Shown here piece by piece: positions 7,152-16,620 of a stretch of DNA of 45,684 nucleotides (position 1 is its first letter; the number at the start of each line of letters is the position of its first letter). Position numbers and translations under genes: made by a program. Under the pieces are notes generated by a model, which saw only the letters and a list, made by a program, of their open reading frames with translations, was not told the DNA's origin and made no database searches. This DNA is from CAYUIG01 sp964444685 (GTDB lineage: Bacteria > Gemmatimonadota > Gemmatimonadetes > Longimicrobiales > RSA9): NCBI GenBank assembly GCA_964444685.1, contig CAYUIG010000029.1, positions 1 through 45,684 on the forward strand, given 5' to 3'.

Positions 7152-7985
7152 GTGAAGCTCGCGCTCTTCCAGTTCGCACCCGCACTCGGCGCTGTGGACG
7201 CCAATCTCGACCACATCGCCGCCGCCGCGCACGACGCACGCGCGGATCTGCTGATCACACCCGAGCTCGCGGTTACGGGGTATGACGTCCGCGATGACGC
7301 GTGGCGTCTCGCGCGTACGCTTTCGCCAGGCAGCGACGCGCCCGGTCCACTCGCCGGTGTGCCGGGCGCCGTGCTGGCCGGCATGATCGAGCGCGGCGAC
7401 GACGGCATTCCGTACAACGTCGCGGCGCTGTTCCGGAACCGACTGGAGCATGTGCATCGGAAGGTGTATCTCCCGACGTACGGCATGTTCGATGAAGCGC
7501 GCTGGTTCGGCCGCGGCCGTACGGTGCGTGCGTTCGACCTGCCCGCTGGCTGGCGCGCCGGCGCGCTCGTGTGCGAGGACTTCTGGCATCCGGGCCTCGC
7601 CTACGTACTCGCCGCCGCCGGCATCGACCTGCTGCTCGTGATGGCCGCCGCGCCCGGCCGCGATGTGCGCGCGGACGGTCCGCGCTTCGCCTCCACCGAT
7701 GCGTGGCGCCGCATCGCGCAGACCACTGCGATGCTCTACGGCATCTACGTCGTGCTCGCCAATCGCACGGGCGTAGAGGGCGGCGTCACCTTCGCCGGCC
7801 GGTCGCTGATCTGCGCGCCGGATGGATCCGTGATCTCGGAAGCCGGCGACGACGAGGAGGTCACGCTCGTGGCGGACCTCAACCGCGATGCGGTGCACGC
7901 CGCGCGCCGCCCGGGCGCGCATCTGCGCGATGAGGATCCGCTCCTCGTTGCACGCGAGCTGCTGCGGCTTGCTGAGTCGCCGTGA
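7152..7985 (+). CDS. NadE-type carbon-nitrogen hydrolase (glutaminase)
   Basis: Nitrilase-superfamily amidohydrolase of 277 residues starting at GTG 7152. The Glu-Lys-Cys triad is intact: PELAVTGY (Glu), HRKVYLPTYGMFDEARWFG (Lys) and LVCEDFWHP (Cys). LPTYGMFDEARWF and the CEDFW box are specifically like the N-terminal glutaminase domain of glutamine-dependent NAD synthetase, which releases ammonia from glutamine and channels it to the synthetase domain. Here that domain is a separate protein, and the partner domain is the next, overlapping gene (TGA inside GTGA). Other nitrilase-family activities (omega-amidase, N-carbamoylputrescine amidase) are less likely from the motif wording but not excluded. 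Confidence 0.85.
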   Translation: MKLALFQFAPALGAVDANLDHIAAAAHDARADLLITPELAVTGYDVRDDAWRLARTLSPGSDAPGPLAGVPGAVLAGMIERGDDGIPYNVAALFRNRLEHVHRKVYLPTYGMFDEARWFGRGRTVRAFDLPAGWRAGALVCEDFWHPGLAYVLAAAGIDLLLVMAAAPGRDVRADGPRFASTDAWRRIAQTTAMLYGIYVVLANRTGVEGGVTFAGRSLICAPDGSVISEAGDDEEVTLVADLNRDAVHAARRPGAHLRDEDPLLVARELLRLAESP

Positions 7986-8575
7986 CCGACGCGCGCACGG
8001 AGCGGATCGTCACGGTCATGGCGGGCGTGCTGCGCGCCGCGCTGCGCGATGCGCGTGCCCGCGGCGTCGTGCTGCTCGACGATGGGGGTGCATGCGGCGC
8101 GTTCGCGGCACGATGTTGTGAGGCCGCAGGCGAACTCGTACGCATCGAGCCACCGGCCGGGAACGATCGCGAGGCCATCGAAACGCAGCGCATGCAGGGC
8201 CGCATCGAAGCGCACCGACGGGGCGCGCTGCTGGCGCACCCCGCGTGCAAGACGGAGCTGCTGCTGGGCGATGACTTCCCGCCTGAGTCGCTGCTCCCGC
8301 TCGGGGACCTCTACGCATCCGAGGTCCCGGGTATGTCGATGGAGCAGCTGTCACCCGAAGCGGCGCGCGTCGCCGCGGCGGCTGGCGGGCTCGAGGCGCT
8401 CGATGCGGGGCTGCGGAACCTCTACGAGCGGCGTCTGGACGAGTCGGCCGCATGGCCCGAGACTGCGCGCGGGCTCGTGACCGCGCGCCTGGCTGCCACG
8501 CGCTTCCGCCGGCAGCGGCCGGGCTTGATCCCGAAGCTCGGGCGTCGCACCCTGGGCATCGACCTGTTCGCGTGA
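7982..8575 (+). CDS. Degenerate, shortened NAD-synthetase-like protein
   Basis: 197 residues from GTG 7982, overlapping the glutaminase gene by 4 bases. Parts follow the ATP-pyrophosphatase domain of NadE in order: ETQRMQGRIEAHRRG (family ENxQARIR...), HPACKTELLLGDDFPP (GNKTExxxGY), LLPLGDLYASEV (xxPLGDLYKTxV) and, at the end, TRFRRQRPGLIPKLGRRTLG (EYKRRQxPPGxK...FG). But the ATP-grasping SGGxDS loop is replaced by VLLDDGGACGAFAA, and the protein is about a third shorter than a normal synthetase domain. NAD synthesis by this protein is doubtful. It may be a regulatory or scaffold relic of the synthetase, or an enzyme with another acceptor. The homology is by eye. Confidence 0.65.
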   Translation: MTDARTERIVTVMAGVLRAALRDARARGVVLLDDGGACGAFAARCCEAAGELVRIEPPAGNDREAIETQRMQGRIEAHRRGALLAHPACKTELLLGDDFPPESLLPLGDLYASEVPGMSMEQLSPEAARVAAAAGGLEALDAGLRNLYERRLDESAAWPETARGLVTARLAATRFRRQRPGLIPKLGRRTLGIDLFA

Positions 8576-8584
8576 GGTAACGTG

Positions 8585-9133
8585 ATGCTTCCGCTCCTGC
8601 TGCTCCAGGACGCCGCGCTGGCCGCCCAGGTCGACCGGATTGCGTGGGCGCAGATCATCATGGCCGTCGCGCTGGTCCTGCTCGCACTCATGGGACTCGG
8701 CGCGCTGTTCGCCGCGTGGAAGGCGATGCGCGCGGCGCAGCGCCTGATGGGCGAGCTCCAGAGGATTGCCGACCGCCTGTCCGTGCGCGCCGAACCGATG
8801 ATCGATGCCGGCCGTCGCGTCGTCGACGACGTGTCGGACGTCAGTCGCAGGCTGCGCAAGCAGGCCGACGACTTCGCGGACACGCTCCAGGAGCTGAATA
8901 CGAGCCTGCGCCGCGGCACCGAGGAAGCGCGGCGACGTGTGCAGGAGTTCGGCGCCGTGCTCGACGTCGTGAGCGAGGAAGCGGAGGAGCTGCTGGTCGA
9001 CACCACCGCGCGTGCACGCGGCGTCCGAACCACCGCGGATGCGCTCCGTGGCCGCGGCGGACGTCGCCGCCGCATCCCGCGCGGCCCGCGCTCGGACGTG
9101 CCCGCGGCACAGCCGGGAGAAGAGGCGGAGTGA
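8585..9133 (+). CDS. DUF948-like membrane-anchored coiled-coil protein
   Basis: 182 residues from ATG 8585 (AGGT six bases upstream; a GTG at 8582 is also possible). One hydrophobic segment (about residues 20-45, IIMAVALVLLALMGLGALFAA) is followed by long amphipathic helices (AMRAAQRLMGELQRIADRLS, VVDDVSDVSRRLRKQADDF) and a basic tail (RGRGGRRRRIPRGPR). This is the layout of DUF948 / general-stress-type anchored proteins. Function unknown. The stop overlaps the next start (GTGA), so the two are probably co-translated. Confidence 0.75.
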   Translation: MLPLLLLQDAALAAQVDRIAWAQIIMAVALVLLALMGLGALFAAWKAMRAAQRLMGELQRIADRLSVRAEPMIDAGRRVVDDVSDVSRRLRKQADDFADTLQELNTSLRRGTEEARRRVQEFGAVLDVVSEEAEELLVDTTARARGVRTTADALRGRGGRRRRIPRGPRSDVPAAQPGEEAE

Positions 9134-10038
9134 CCGTCGCGCGGCTCCTCGGCGTCATGGCCGGCGCGATCGGGCTCCTCGTCGTACTGCCCGAGCCGGC
9201 TGCCGCCTTCGGTCCCGCGACGCACGTCTTTCTCGGCAGCCGGCTGCTCGAGACTCTCGCCCTCCTCCCCGAGTCCATCGCATCGCTGCTCCACGCCTAC
9301 CCGCAGAGTTTCCTCTACGGCTCCGTCGCGGCCGACATCTCGTTCGCGAAGAAGTACGTGCCCGCGGGACGGCACTGCCATTTCTGGCACGTGGGCGAGG
9401 AGATCCTGGAGAGCGCGGAGAACGATCGGCTGCGCGCCGTCGCATACGGTTACCTGAGCCACCTTGCCGCCGACACGATCGCGCACAACTACTTCGTGCC
9501 GCGCCAGCTGCTGCTCACGAGCAGTACGCGCGCGCTCGGGCACGGCTACTGGGAGCACCGGCTGGATGCACAGCTCGGCGAGCGCTACGGTGCGATGGCG
9601 CGCGCGGTCGTGCTCGAGTACGACCACTCGGAGGCGGACGAGCTGTTCGACCGGGTACTGAGCGGGACGATCTTCTCGTTCGAGACGAACCGGCGGATCT
9701 TCCGCGGCATGATCCGCATGCAGGACAACGAGCGGTGGAAGTCCGCGTTCGACCGCGTGCTCCAGAGCTCGCGCTGGGAGCTGACGGGACCGACGATCGA
9801 CGCGTACGTATCGCGCGCCTTCGATTTCGTGGTGGACTACCTGCTGCGCAGGCGCGAGTCGCTCCCCGCCGCACTCGACCCCACAGGAGACTTCAACCTG
9901 CACCTCGCCAAGAAGGTGCGGCGGCTCGCGCTGCGGGAGGGACTGCTCGGTCGGCCGCGCGTGCTCGAGGACATTGCGGACGACTTCTTCCCGCTGCCCC
10001 AATCCGGTCTCGACTACTGGCGGCGCGCCACCGGCTGA
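9130..10038 (+). CDS. Zinc-dependent phospholipase C-like exported protein
   Basis: 302 residues from GTG 9130. A signal peptide (LLGVMAGAIGLLVVLPEPAAAF) leads directly into the zinc-dependent phospholipase C fold: FGPATHVFLGSRLL with the first His, LYGSVAADISF with the ligand Asp, HCHFWHVGEEIL, and GYLSHLAADTIAHNYFVP, the HxxxD...HN signature of the family. Substrate is not known; bacterial members range from secreted lipases to proteins of unknown role. Last gene of the plus-strand operon; its TGA is followed with no gap by the gatB stop on the other strand. Confidence 0.85.
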   Translation: MTVARLLGVMAGAIGLLVVLPEPAAAFGPATHVFLGSRLLETLALLPESIASLLHAYPQSFLYGSVAADISFAKKYVPAGRHCHFWHVGEEILESAENDRLRAVAYGYLSHLAADTIAHNYFVPRQLLLTSSTRALGHGYWEHRLDAQLGERYGAMARAVVLEYDHSEADELFDRVLSGTIFSFETNRRIFRGMIRMQDNERWKSAFDRVLQSSRWELTGPTIDAYVSRAFDFVVDYLLRRRESLPAALDPTGDFNLHLAKKVRRLALREGLLGRPRVLEDIADDFFPLPQSGLDYWRRATG

Positions 10039-11429
10039 TCAACTACGCAGCGCAGCGAGCAGGCGGCGTCGCGCTTCCTGCGGGTCCGCCTTCCCTTCCG
10101 ACCGCTGCATCAGCCGACCCATCAGGAAATCCAGCACCTTCGCATCACCCGCACGGAAGCGCGCTGCTTCCCCCGCGTGCATCTGCAGGACGGCTGCGAT
10201 CCAGGCATCGATGCGTTGCGCATCGCTCACCTTCGCGAGCCCCATCTCCGCGACGATGACGTCCGCGCTCCTGCCGGACTCCGCCATCGCTGCGAACACG
10301 GTTCGTGCCGCGCTGTGTGATACCGATCCGTCCGCCACCATGCACAGCAGGCCGGCCAGTCGCTCGGGCTCCATCGGCATGTGACCATCGTGCCGGTTCG
10401 ACCACGCCAGCACCTCGGTCATCACCCAGTTGCTCGCCGCTTTCGGCTCCGCGCCCGCCGCCACGACGGCCTCGAAGTAGTCCGCGACGGCTCGCTCAGC
10501 CGCGAGCACGCCCGCGTCGTACGCCGGCAGGTCGTACGAGGTCACGAAGCGCGCTTCGCGCGCGAGCGGAAGCTCCGGCAGGTCACGTGCGATGTCGTCG
10601 ATGTACGCGCGCTCCAGAACGAGCGGCGGCAGGTCCGGGTCCGGGAAGTAGCGGTAGTCGTGGCTCTCTTCCTTGCTGCGCATCGCACGCGCCTCACCGC
10701 GCGCCGCGTCCCACAGCAGCGTCTCCGGCTGCACGCTTCCGTCACGTTCGACGACGCGCATCTGCCGCTCGATCTCGAATGCGAGAGCCCGCTCCACGTT
10801 CGAGAACGAGTTCAGGTTCTTCACCTCCGTCTTCGTCCCCGGCGGGTCCTGGATTCGCCGCACCGAAACGTTCGCGTCCACGCGCAGGCTGCCCTTCTCC
10901 ATGTCGCATTCACTCACATCGAGGTAGCGGAGCAGCTGGCGAAGGCGGTTCAGGAACGCGCGCGCCGCTTCGGGTGATGTGATGTCGGGCTCCGTCACGA
11001 TCTCGATCAGCGGTACGCCTGCGCGGTTCAGGTCGATCGCGGTGGCATCGGAGAACCGGTCGTGCACCGACTTGCCCGCGTCCTCCTCCAGGTGGAGCCT
11101 GCGGATACGCACGTCGGAGAGCACGCCGCCCGTCGCGAGCGGCGCATCGTACTGCGTGATCTGGTAGCCCTTCGGCAGGTCCGGGTAGAAGTAGTTCTTG
11201 CGCGCGAAGCGGCTGTGCTCGTGCACGGTGCAGCCGAGCGCGAGGGCGGCGCGCACGGCCAGTTCGATCGCGCGTGCATTCGGCACGGGCAGCGCACCGG
11301 GCAGCCCGAGGCACACCGGGCACACGCGGGTGTTCGGGTCGCCGCCGGACTCCGCGACGTCGGCGCAGAACATCTTGGTGCGTGTCGCGAGCTGGACGTG
11401 CACCTCGAGGCCAATCACGGGCACGAGTG

Positions 11430-11433
<4 letters not shown>
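10039..11433 (-). CDS. gatB: Aspartyl/glutamyl-tRNA amidotransferase subunit B
   Basis: GatB is the kinase/transamidation subunit of GatCAB, which converts Glu-tRNA(Gln) and/or Asp-tRNA(Asn) to the amidated forms. The 464-residue protein shows VIGLEVHVQLATRTKMFC, VCPVCLGLPGALPVPN, FYPDLPKGYQITQYD and MEKGSLRVDANVSV, all family signatures, then the C-terminal helical and YqeY domains (from about residue 310). Start ATG 11431-11433 overlaps the gatA stop (ATGA). It meets the phospholipase-like gene tail to tail: the two stops form TGATCA. Last gene of the serS-to-gatB operon. Confidence 0.97.
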
Positions 11434-12826
<1,393 letters not shown>

Positions 12827-12830
<4 letters not shown>

Positions 12831-13114
12831 CCTTCGAGAGCCGGCAGCCGCGGCAGGAGGAAAAAGCCGTCGCGCCATTCGGGCGCGATCTCCGCGATCG
12901 GTGCGGCGAGCGCGTCGGCGCCCGGCACGTCGTCGCGCAGCCTGACGCCCGTCTCCGGCGGCTGCGCGTCATCCGCGCTGTCGAGCGTTTCGAGGATGGC
13001 GACGTGGTCGAGGATGTCGTTCAGGTCCGAGGTCAGCCGTTCCGCCTCCTCCGGCTCGAGCCGGAGCCGCGCGAGGGCCGCGACGGCCTCGACTTCTGCG
13101 CGCGTGACCGCCAT
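12827..13114 (-). CDS. gatC: Aspartyl/glutamyl-tRNA amidotransferase subunit C
   Basis: GatC is the small stabilising subunit that wraps GatA and GatB. 95 residues from ATG 13112-13114, overlapping the helicase stop by one base (TGATG); a GTG one codon earlier is also possible. Typical sequence: EVEAVAALARLRLEPEEAERL, LNDILDHVAILETLD, LRDDVPGADA and the C-terminal FFLLPRL. Confidence 0.94.
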
Positions 13115-15408
13115 CACAGCTCCTTCTCGAGGTTGGCGAAGCGCACCATGACCTTGCGCCGGCCGACCTGCTCGAAGTCGATCACGGCCTTCAGGTCGCG
13201 GCCGAAGCCCGACAGCTCGCGGATCACGCCGCGGCCGAACTGCGGGTGCTTCACCCGCTCCCCCTTCACGAACCGCACTTCGTCCTGCGACTCGCTCAGG
13301 TCGAGGTAGCGGCCGCCATCATCCTCGAAGCCGCGCCCGAACGACGCACTCCCTGCGCGCCGGCCGCCCGTCGGTGCGAACGATGTCCGCCAGCGCGATT
13401 CCTGCGCGTGCATCCGCCCCACCGCCGCGGTCTGCTGCACCTCGAGCAGTCCATCCGGAATCGCGCGCAGGAAGCTCGACGGCACGCACGCAACGATGTC
13501 GCCCGCACGACGGCGGGTACGGGCGTGCGAGAGGAAGAGCTTCTTCTCTGCGCGCGTGATGCCGACGTAGAGCAGCCGGCGCTCCTCCTCGAGCGTTTCC
13601 GGCTCGTCGAATGCGCGCGCCAGCGGGAACAGCCCGTCCTCGAGTCCCGAGATGAACACGCACGGGAACTCGAGCCCCTTCGCGTTGTGCAGCGTCATGA
13701 GTACGACCGCCTGCGCCTTCGGGTCGTGCCGGTCGACATCGGCCAGGAGCGACACCTTCTGGAGGAAGCGGTCGAGAGCAGTCGCTTCCGCATCGGCATC
13801 CTCCGGCTCCTCGTCGAACTCGCCGGCGGCGAGCCCCGCATCGAACTCGTGCGCGCCCGCGATCAGCTCGCCTACGTTCTGCCAGCGGTCCTCGCCCTCC
13901 GGCCCCTCCTGCCGCAGCGCCTCGGCCAGCCCGATCTCCTCGACCAGCTTCTCGGTCAGCTCGCCGACACCCGTGTGCCGCGCGAGCGCGGTGAAATGCG
14001 CGATGAGTGCGGCGAACTTCTCGAATGCGCCCGCCGCCGCGCCGCGCAGCTCCGCACATTCGGCCGCGCGCGCCGCCGCAGCGAGCGGCGTCAGGCCCCG
14101 GTCCGCCGCCCAGTCGAGCAGCCGCGTGCGGCTGGTGTCGCCGATGCCGCGGCGCGGATAGTTCACGATGCGGTCGAACGCGCCGGCATCGCGCGGGTTG
14201 GAGATCAGCCGGAGGTACGCGAGTACGTCCATGATCTCGCGCCGCTCATAGAAGCGCGTGCCGCCGATGATCTGGTACGGCAGGTCGCGCCGCCGGAACG
14301 CCTCTTCCATCGCTCGTGACTGCGCGTTCGTGCGGTACAGCACCACGAAGTCGCGCGGCGACGTACCGGGCGCGGCGGCCATGCGCGCGAGCACGCGGTC
14401 CGCGATCCATTCCGCCTCGTCGCGCTCGTCCATCGCCTCCAGCTTCGTGATCAGCTCGCCCGGCGGCGCGTCCGTCCGCAGCGTCTTGCCCTTGCGGCGC
14501 ACGTTCTGCGAGATGACCGCGTTCGCGGTGTCGAGGATGCGCGCGGTCGAGCGGTAGTTCTGCTCGAGGCGCACGATGCCCGCGGAGGGAAAGTCCTTCT
14601 CGAAGTCGAGGATGTTGCGGATGTCGGCGCCCCGCCACCCGTAGATGGACTGGTCGTCGTCGCCTACGACCATGAGGTTGCCGTGCCCGCGCGCCAGCAG
14701 CTCCAGCAGACGGTACTGCGCGCGGTTCGTGTCCTGGTACTCATCGACCAGGATGAACTGGAAGCGGCGCTGGTAGCTCTCGCGCAGATTGTCGAAGCCC
14801 TCGAACAGCCGCACCGGCATCACCAGCAGGTCGTCGAAGTCGAACGCGTTCTGCTCCTTCAGCGACGCCTGGTACGCCGGGTACACGTCAGCGACGACGC
14901 GCGTGAACGGGTCGAACGCCGGCTGGGCGAACTCGGCCGGAGTGATGAGCTGGTTCTTCGCGCTCGAGATCGTGGAGTGCACGGCGCCCGGGTTCCACCG
15001 CTTGGGCGAGTGGTTCAGCCGCTCGAGCGTGCGCTTCGTCTCCCGCTCCGCCTGGTCCGCGTCGAAGATCGTGAAGTTGGATCCCCAGCCGAGCAGCGCG
15101 GCGTGCCGGCGCAGCAGCCGCGCGCCGATCGAGTGGAAGGTGCCGATCCACATCCCCGCCGGGTCGCTGCCCAGCAGGCGGCGGATGCGCTCGCGCATCT
15201 CGCCGGCGGCCTTGTTCGTGAACGTGACGGCCAGGATCGCACGCGGATCGACGCCGTGCTCCTGCACGAGATGCGCGATGCGCGTAGTCAGCACGCGTGT
15301 CTTGCCCGAGCCCGCCCCCGCCAGGACCAGCAGGGGCCCGGTCACGTGCTCGACCGCCATGCGTTGTTCGGGATTCAGTGTCGCGAGGATGTCGCTTCTC
15401 GGATCCAT
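13114..15408 (-). CDS. pcrA: UvrD/PcrA-type superfamily 1 DNA helicase
   Basis: ATP-dependent 3'-5' DNA helicase for repair and removal of stalled complexes. 764 residues, the usual length. Motifs in order: Q-motif LNPEQRMAVEH, Walker A AGAGSGKT, Ia AVTFTNKAAGEM, GTFHSIGARLLR, Walker B VDEYQDTNRAQ, VVGDDDQSIYGWRGAD, QNYRST, YRTNAQSRAMEE, VMTLHNAKGLEFPCVF, and YVGITRAEKKL. The C-terminal GERVKHPQFGRGVIREL is the Tudor-like tail seen in PcrA/UvrD. Start ATG 15406-15408 overlaps the upstream kinase stop by one base; a TTG one codon earlier is less likely. I use pcrA for the tail, but uvrD would also be acceptable. Confidence 0.93.
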   Translation of the reverse strand: MDPRSDILATLNPEQRMAVEHVTGPLLVLAGAGSGKTRVLTTRIAHLVQEHGVDPRAILAVTFTNKAAGEMRERIRRLLGSDPAGMWIGTFHSIGARLLRRHAALLGWGSNFTIFDADQAERETKRTLERLNHSPKRWNPGAVHSTISSAKNQLITPAEFAQPAFDPFTRVVADVYPAYQASLKEQNAFDFDDLLVMPVRLFEGFDNLRESYQRRFQFILVDEYQDTNRAQYRLLELLARGHGNLMVVGDDDQSIYGWRGADIRNILDFEKDFPSAGIVRLEQNYRSTARILDTANAVISQNVRRKGKTLRTDAPPGELITKLEAMDERDEAEWIADRVLARMAAAPGTSPRDFVVLYRTNAQSRAMEEAFRRRDLPYQIIGGTRFYERREIMDVLAYLRLISNPRDAGAFDRIVNYPRRGIGDTSRTRLLDWAADRGLTPLAAAARAAECAELRGAAAGAFEKFAALIAHFTALARHTGVGELTEKLVEEIGLAEALRQEGPEGEDRWQNVGELIAGAHEFDAGLAAGEFDEEPEDADAEATALDRFLQKVSLLADVDRHDPKAQAVVLMTLHNAKGLEFPCVFISGLEDGLFPLARAFDEPETLEEERRLLYVGITRAEKKLFLSHARTRRRAGDIVACVPSSFLRAIPDGLLEVQQTAAVGRMHAQESRWRTSFAPTGGRRAGSASFGRGFEDDGGRYLDLSESQDEVRFVKGERVKHPQFGRGVIRELSGFGRDLKAVIDFEQVGRRKVMVRFANLEKEL

Positions 15409-16610
15409 CAACTCCTGCCCTGCGCCGGCGCATCCGCCGGTACAGCCATGTCGAATATGGTGCCGCCCGAAGACCGGCCGCGCACGCCCACACGCCCACG
15501 GTGCAGGTCCTGCACGATGCGGCGCGTCAGTGACAGCCCGACGCCCCAGCCGCCTTCCTTCGTGGTCACGCCCGGATCGAAGATGCGGTCGCGCAGGCCG
15601 GGCGGTACACCGGGACCGTCATCGCCGATGTGGATGTCGACCATCCCATCGCGGCCGGCGTGCGCCGCGATCGTGATCCGGCCGCCGCGCCCGCTCAGTG
15701 CGTCGATCGCATTCTTCACGACGTTCTCGAGCGCCCACACCAGCAGCACGCGGTTGGCGCGCACGGGCGGTGTATCGGGTGCCACGCGCGCACGCAGCCG
15801 GATTCCCTTCCCCAGCCGCGGCAGCCGCGGCGCGAAGTAACCTACCAGTTCATCGACGACCGCGCGCACATCCACGCTCTCGAGCACGGGCTTCTGGCCG
15901 ATCAGCTCGAACCGGCGCGACACGCGCTCCAGCCGCTCGACGTCCGCCGAGATCACACTCGCAATGTGGGACGCGGAGGCCATGCTGTCGCGCTCTTCCG
16001 GGGACAGCCGGAGCACCTCGATCCACCCGGCCAGCGACGACAGCGGCGTCCCCATCTGGTGCGCGGCTTCGCGCGCCATCGCGGCGTACAGCCGCTCCCG
16101 CTGCGCGCGCAGGTCCGCTCGCACGACCATCAGCGTGATCAGCACGATCATCACGCCGCCACCCACCTGGAGGTACGGGACCCAGCGCAGCCACACCAGC
16201 AAGGGCGGGTCGCCGTAGTAGATGCTCGCGGAGCCCGGGATCACCGTCTTGTTCGCCGGGTTCCGCGATTCCAGCTCGGCGGCGAACTCGAGCGCCGCGC
16301 GCTTCCCCTCCGGCGTGGTGAGATCGGCAACGAACGGCAGATTGTTCACGGGCCCCGGTTCACCCTGCGCGTTCAGCACGACGATCGGGATGTCGAGCTG
16401 CTGCATCTGCTCCTGCAGCCGCACCAGCGCGTCGAGCGGCGCGTCCTCGCGCGTCGCGGCCAGTCCTTCCTGCACGATCGAGTAGACGATCGACTGCTGC
16501 TGCACCTGGCGGCGCAGCGCGTTCGCGAGCACGTGCGTGTAGGCGAGGTACGAACCGAAGATCAGCAGGGCGGCCAGGATCAGCGCCGCGGTCCGGTACC
16601 GGCGGCTCAT
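15408..16610 (-). CDS. Membrane sensor histidine kinase (orphan)
   Basis: 400 residues. TM1 at about 8-29 (ALILAALLIFGSYLAYTHV), an extracytoplasmic region of roughly 115 residues with no domain I recognise, TM2 at about 148-165 (VGGGVMIVLITLMVV), then the kinase: H-box EAAHQMGTPLSSLAGW, N-box VWALENVVKNAIDAL, G1 DDGPGVPPGLRDRIF, and GGWGVGLSLTRRIV. All catalytic boxes are intact. There is no adjacent response regulator; the nearest is the single-domain receiver at 18639 on the other strand. It sits between serS (10-base gap) and the helicase (1-base overlap), an unusual place for a sensor kinase. Confidence 0.9.
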   Translation of the reverse strand: MSRRYRTAALILAALLIFGSYLAYTHVLANALRRQVQQQSIVYSIVQEGLAATREDAPLDALVRLQEQMQQLDIPIVVLNAQGEPGPVNNLPFVADLTTPEGKRAALEFAAELESRNPANKTVIPGSASIYYGDPPLLVWLRWVPYLQVGGGVMIVLITLMVVRADLRAQRERLYAAMAREAAHQMGTPLSSLAGWIEVLRLSPEERDSMASASHIASVISADVERLERVSRRFELIGQKPVLESVDVRAVVDELVGYFAPRLPRLGKGIRLRARVAPDTPPVRANRVLLVWALENVVKNAIDALSGRGGRITIAAHAGRDGMVDIHIGDDGPGVPPGLRDRIFDPGVTTKEGGWGVGLSLTRRIVQDLHRGRVGVRGRSSGGTIFDMAVPADAPAQGRS

Positions 16611-16620
16611 GATCCCGCCG

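Noticed and set aside
10036..10041. TGATCA palindrome between two operons as an attachment or restriction-modification site
   Set aside because: It simply results from two touching opposite stop codons; no other sign of integration.
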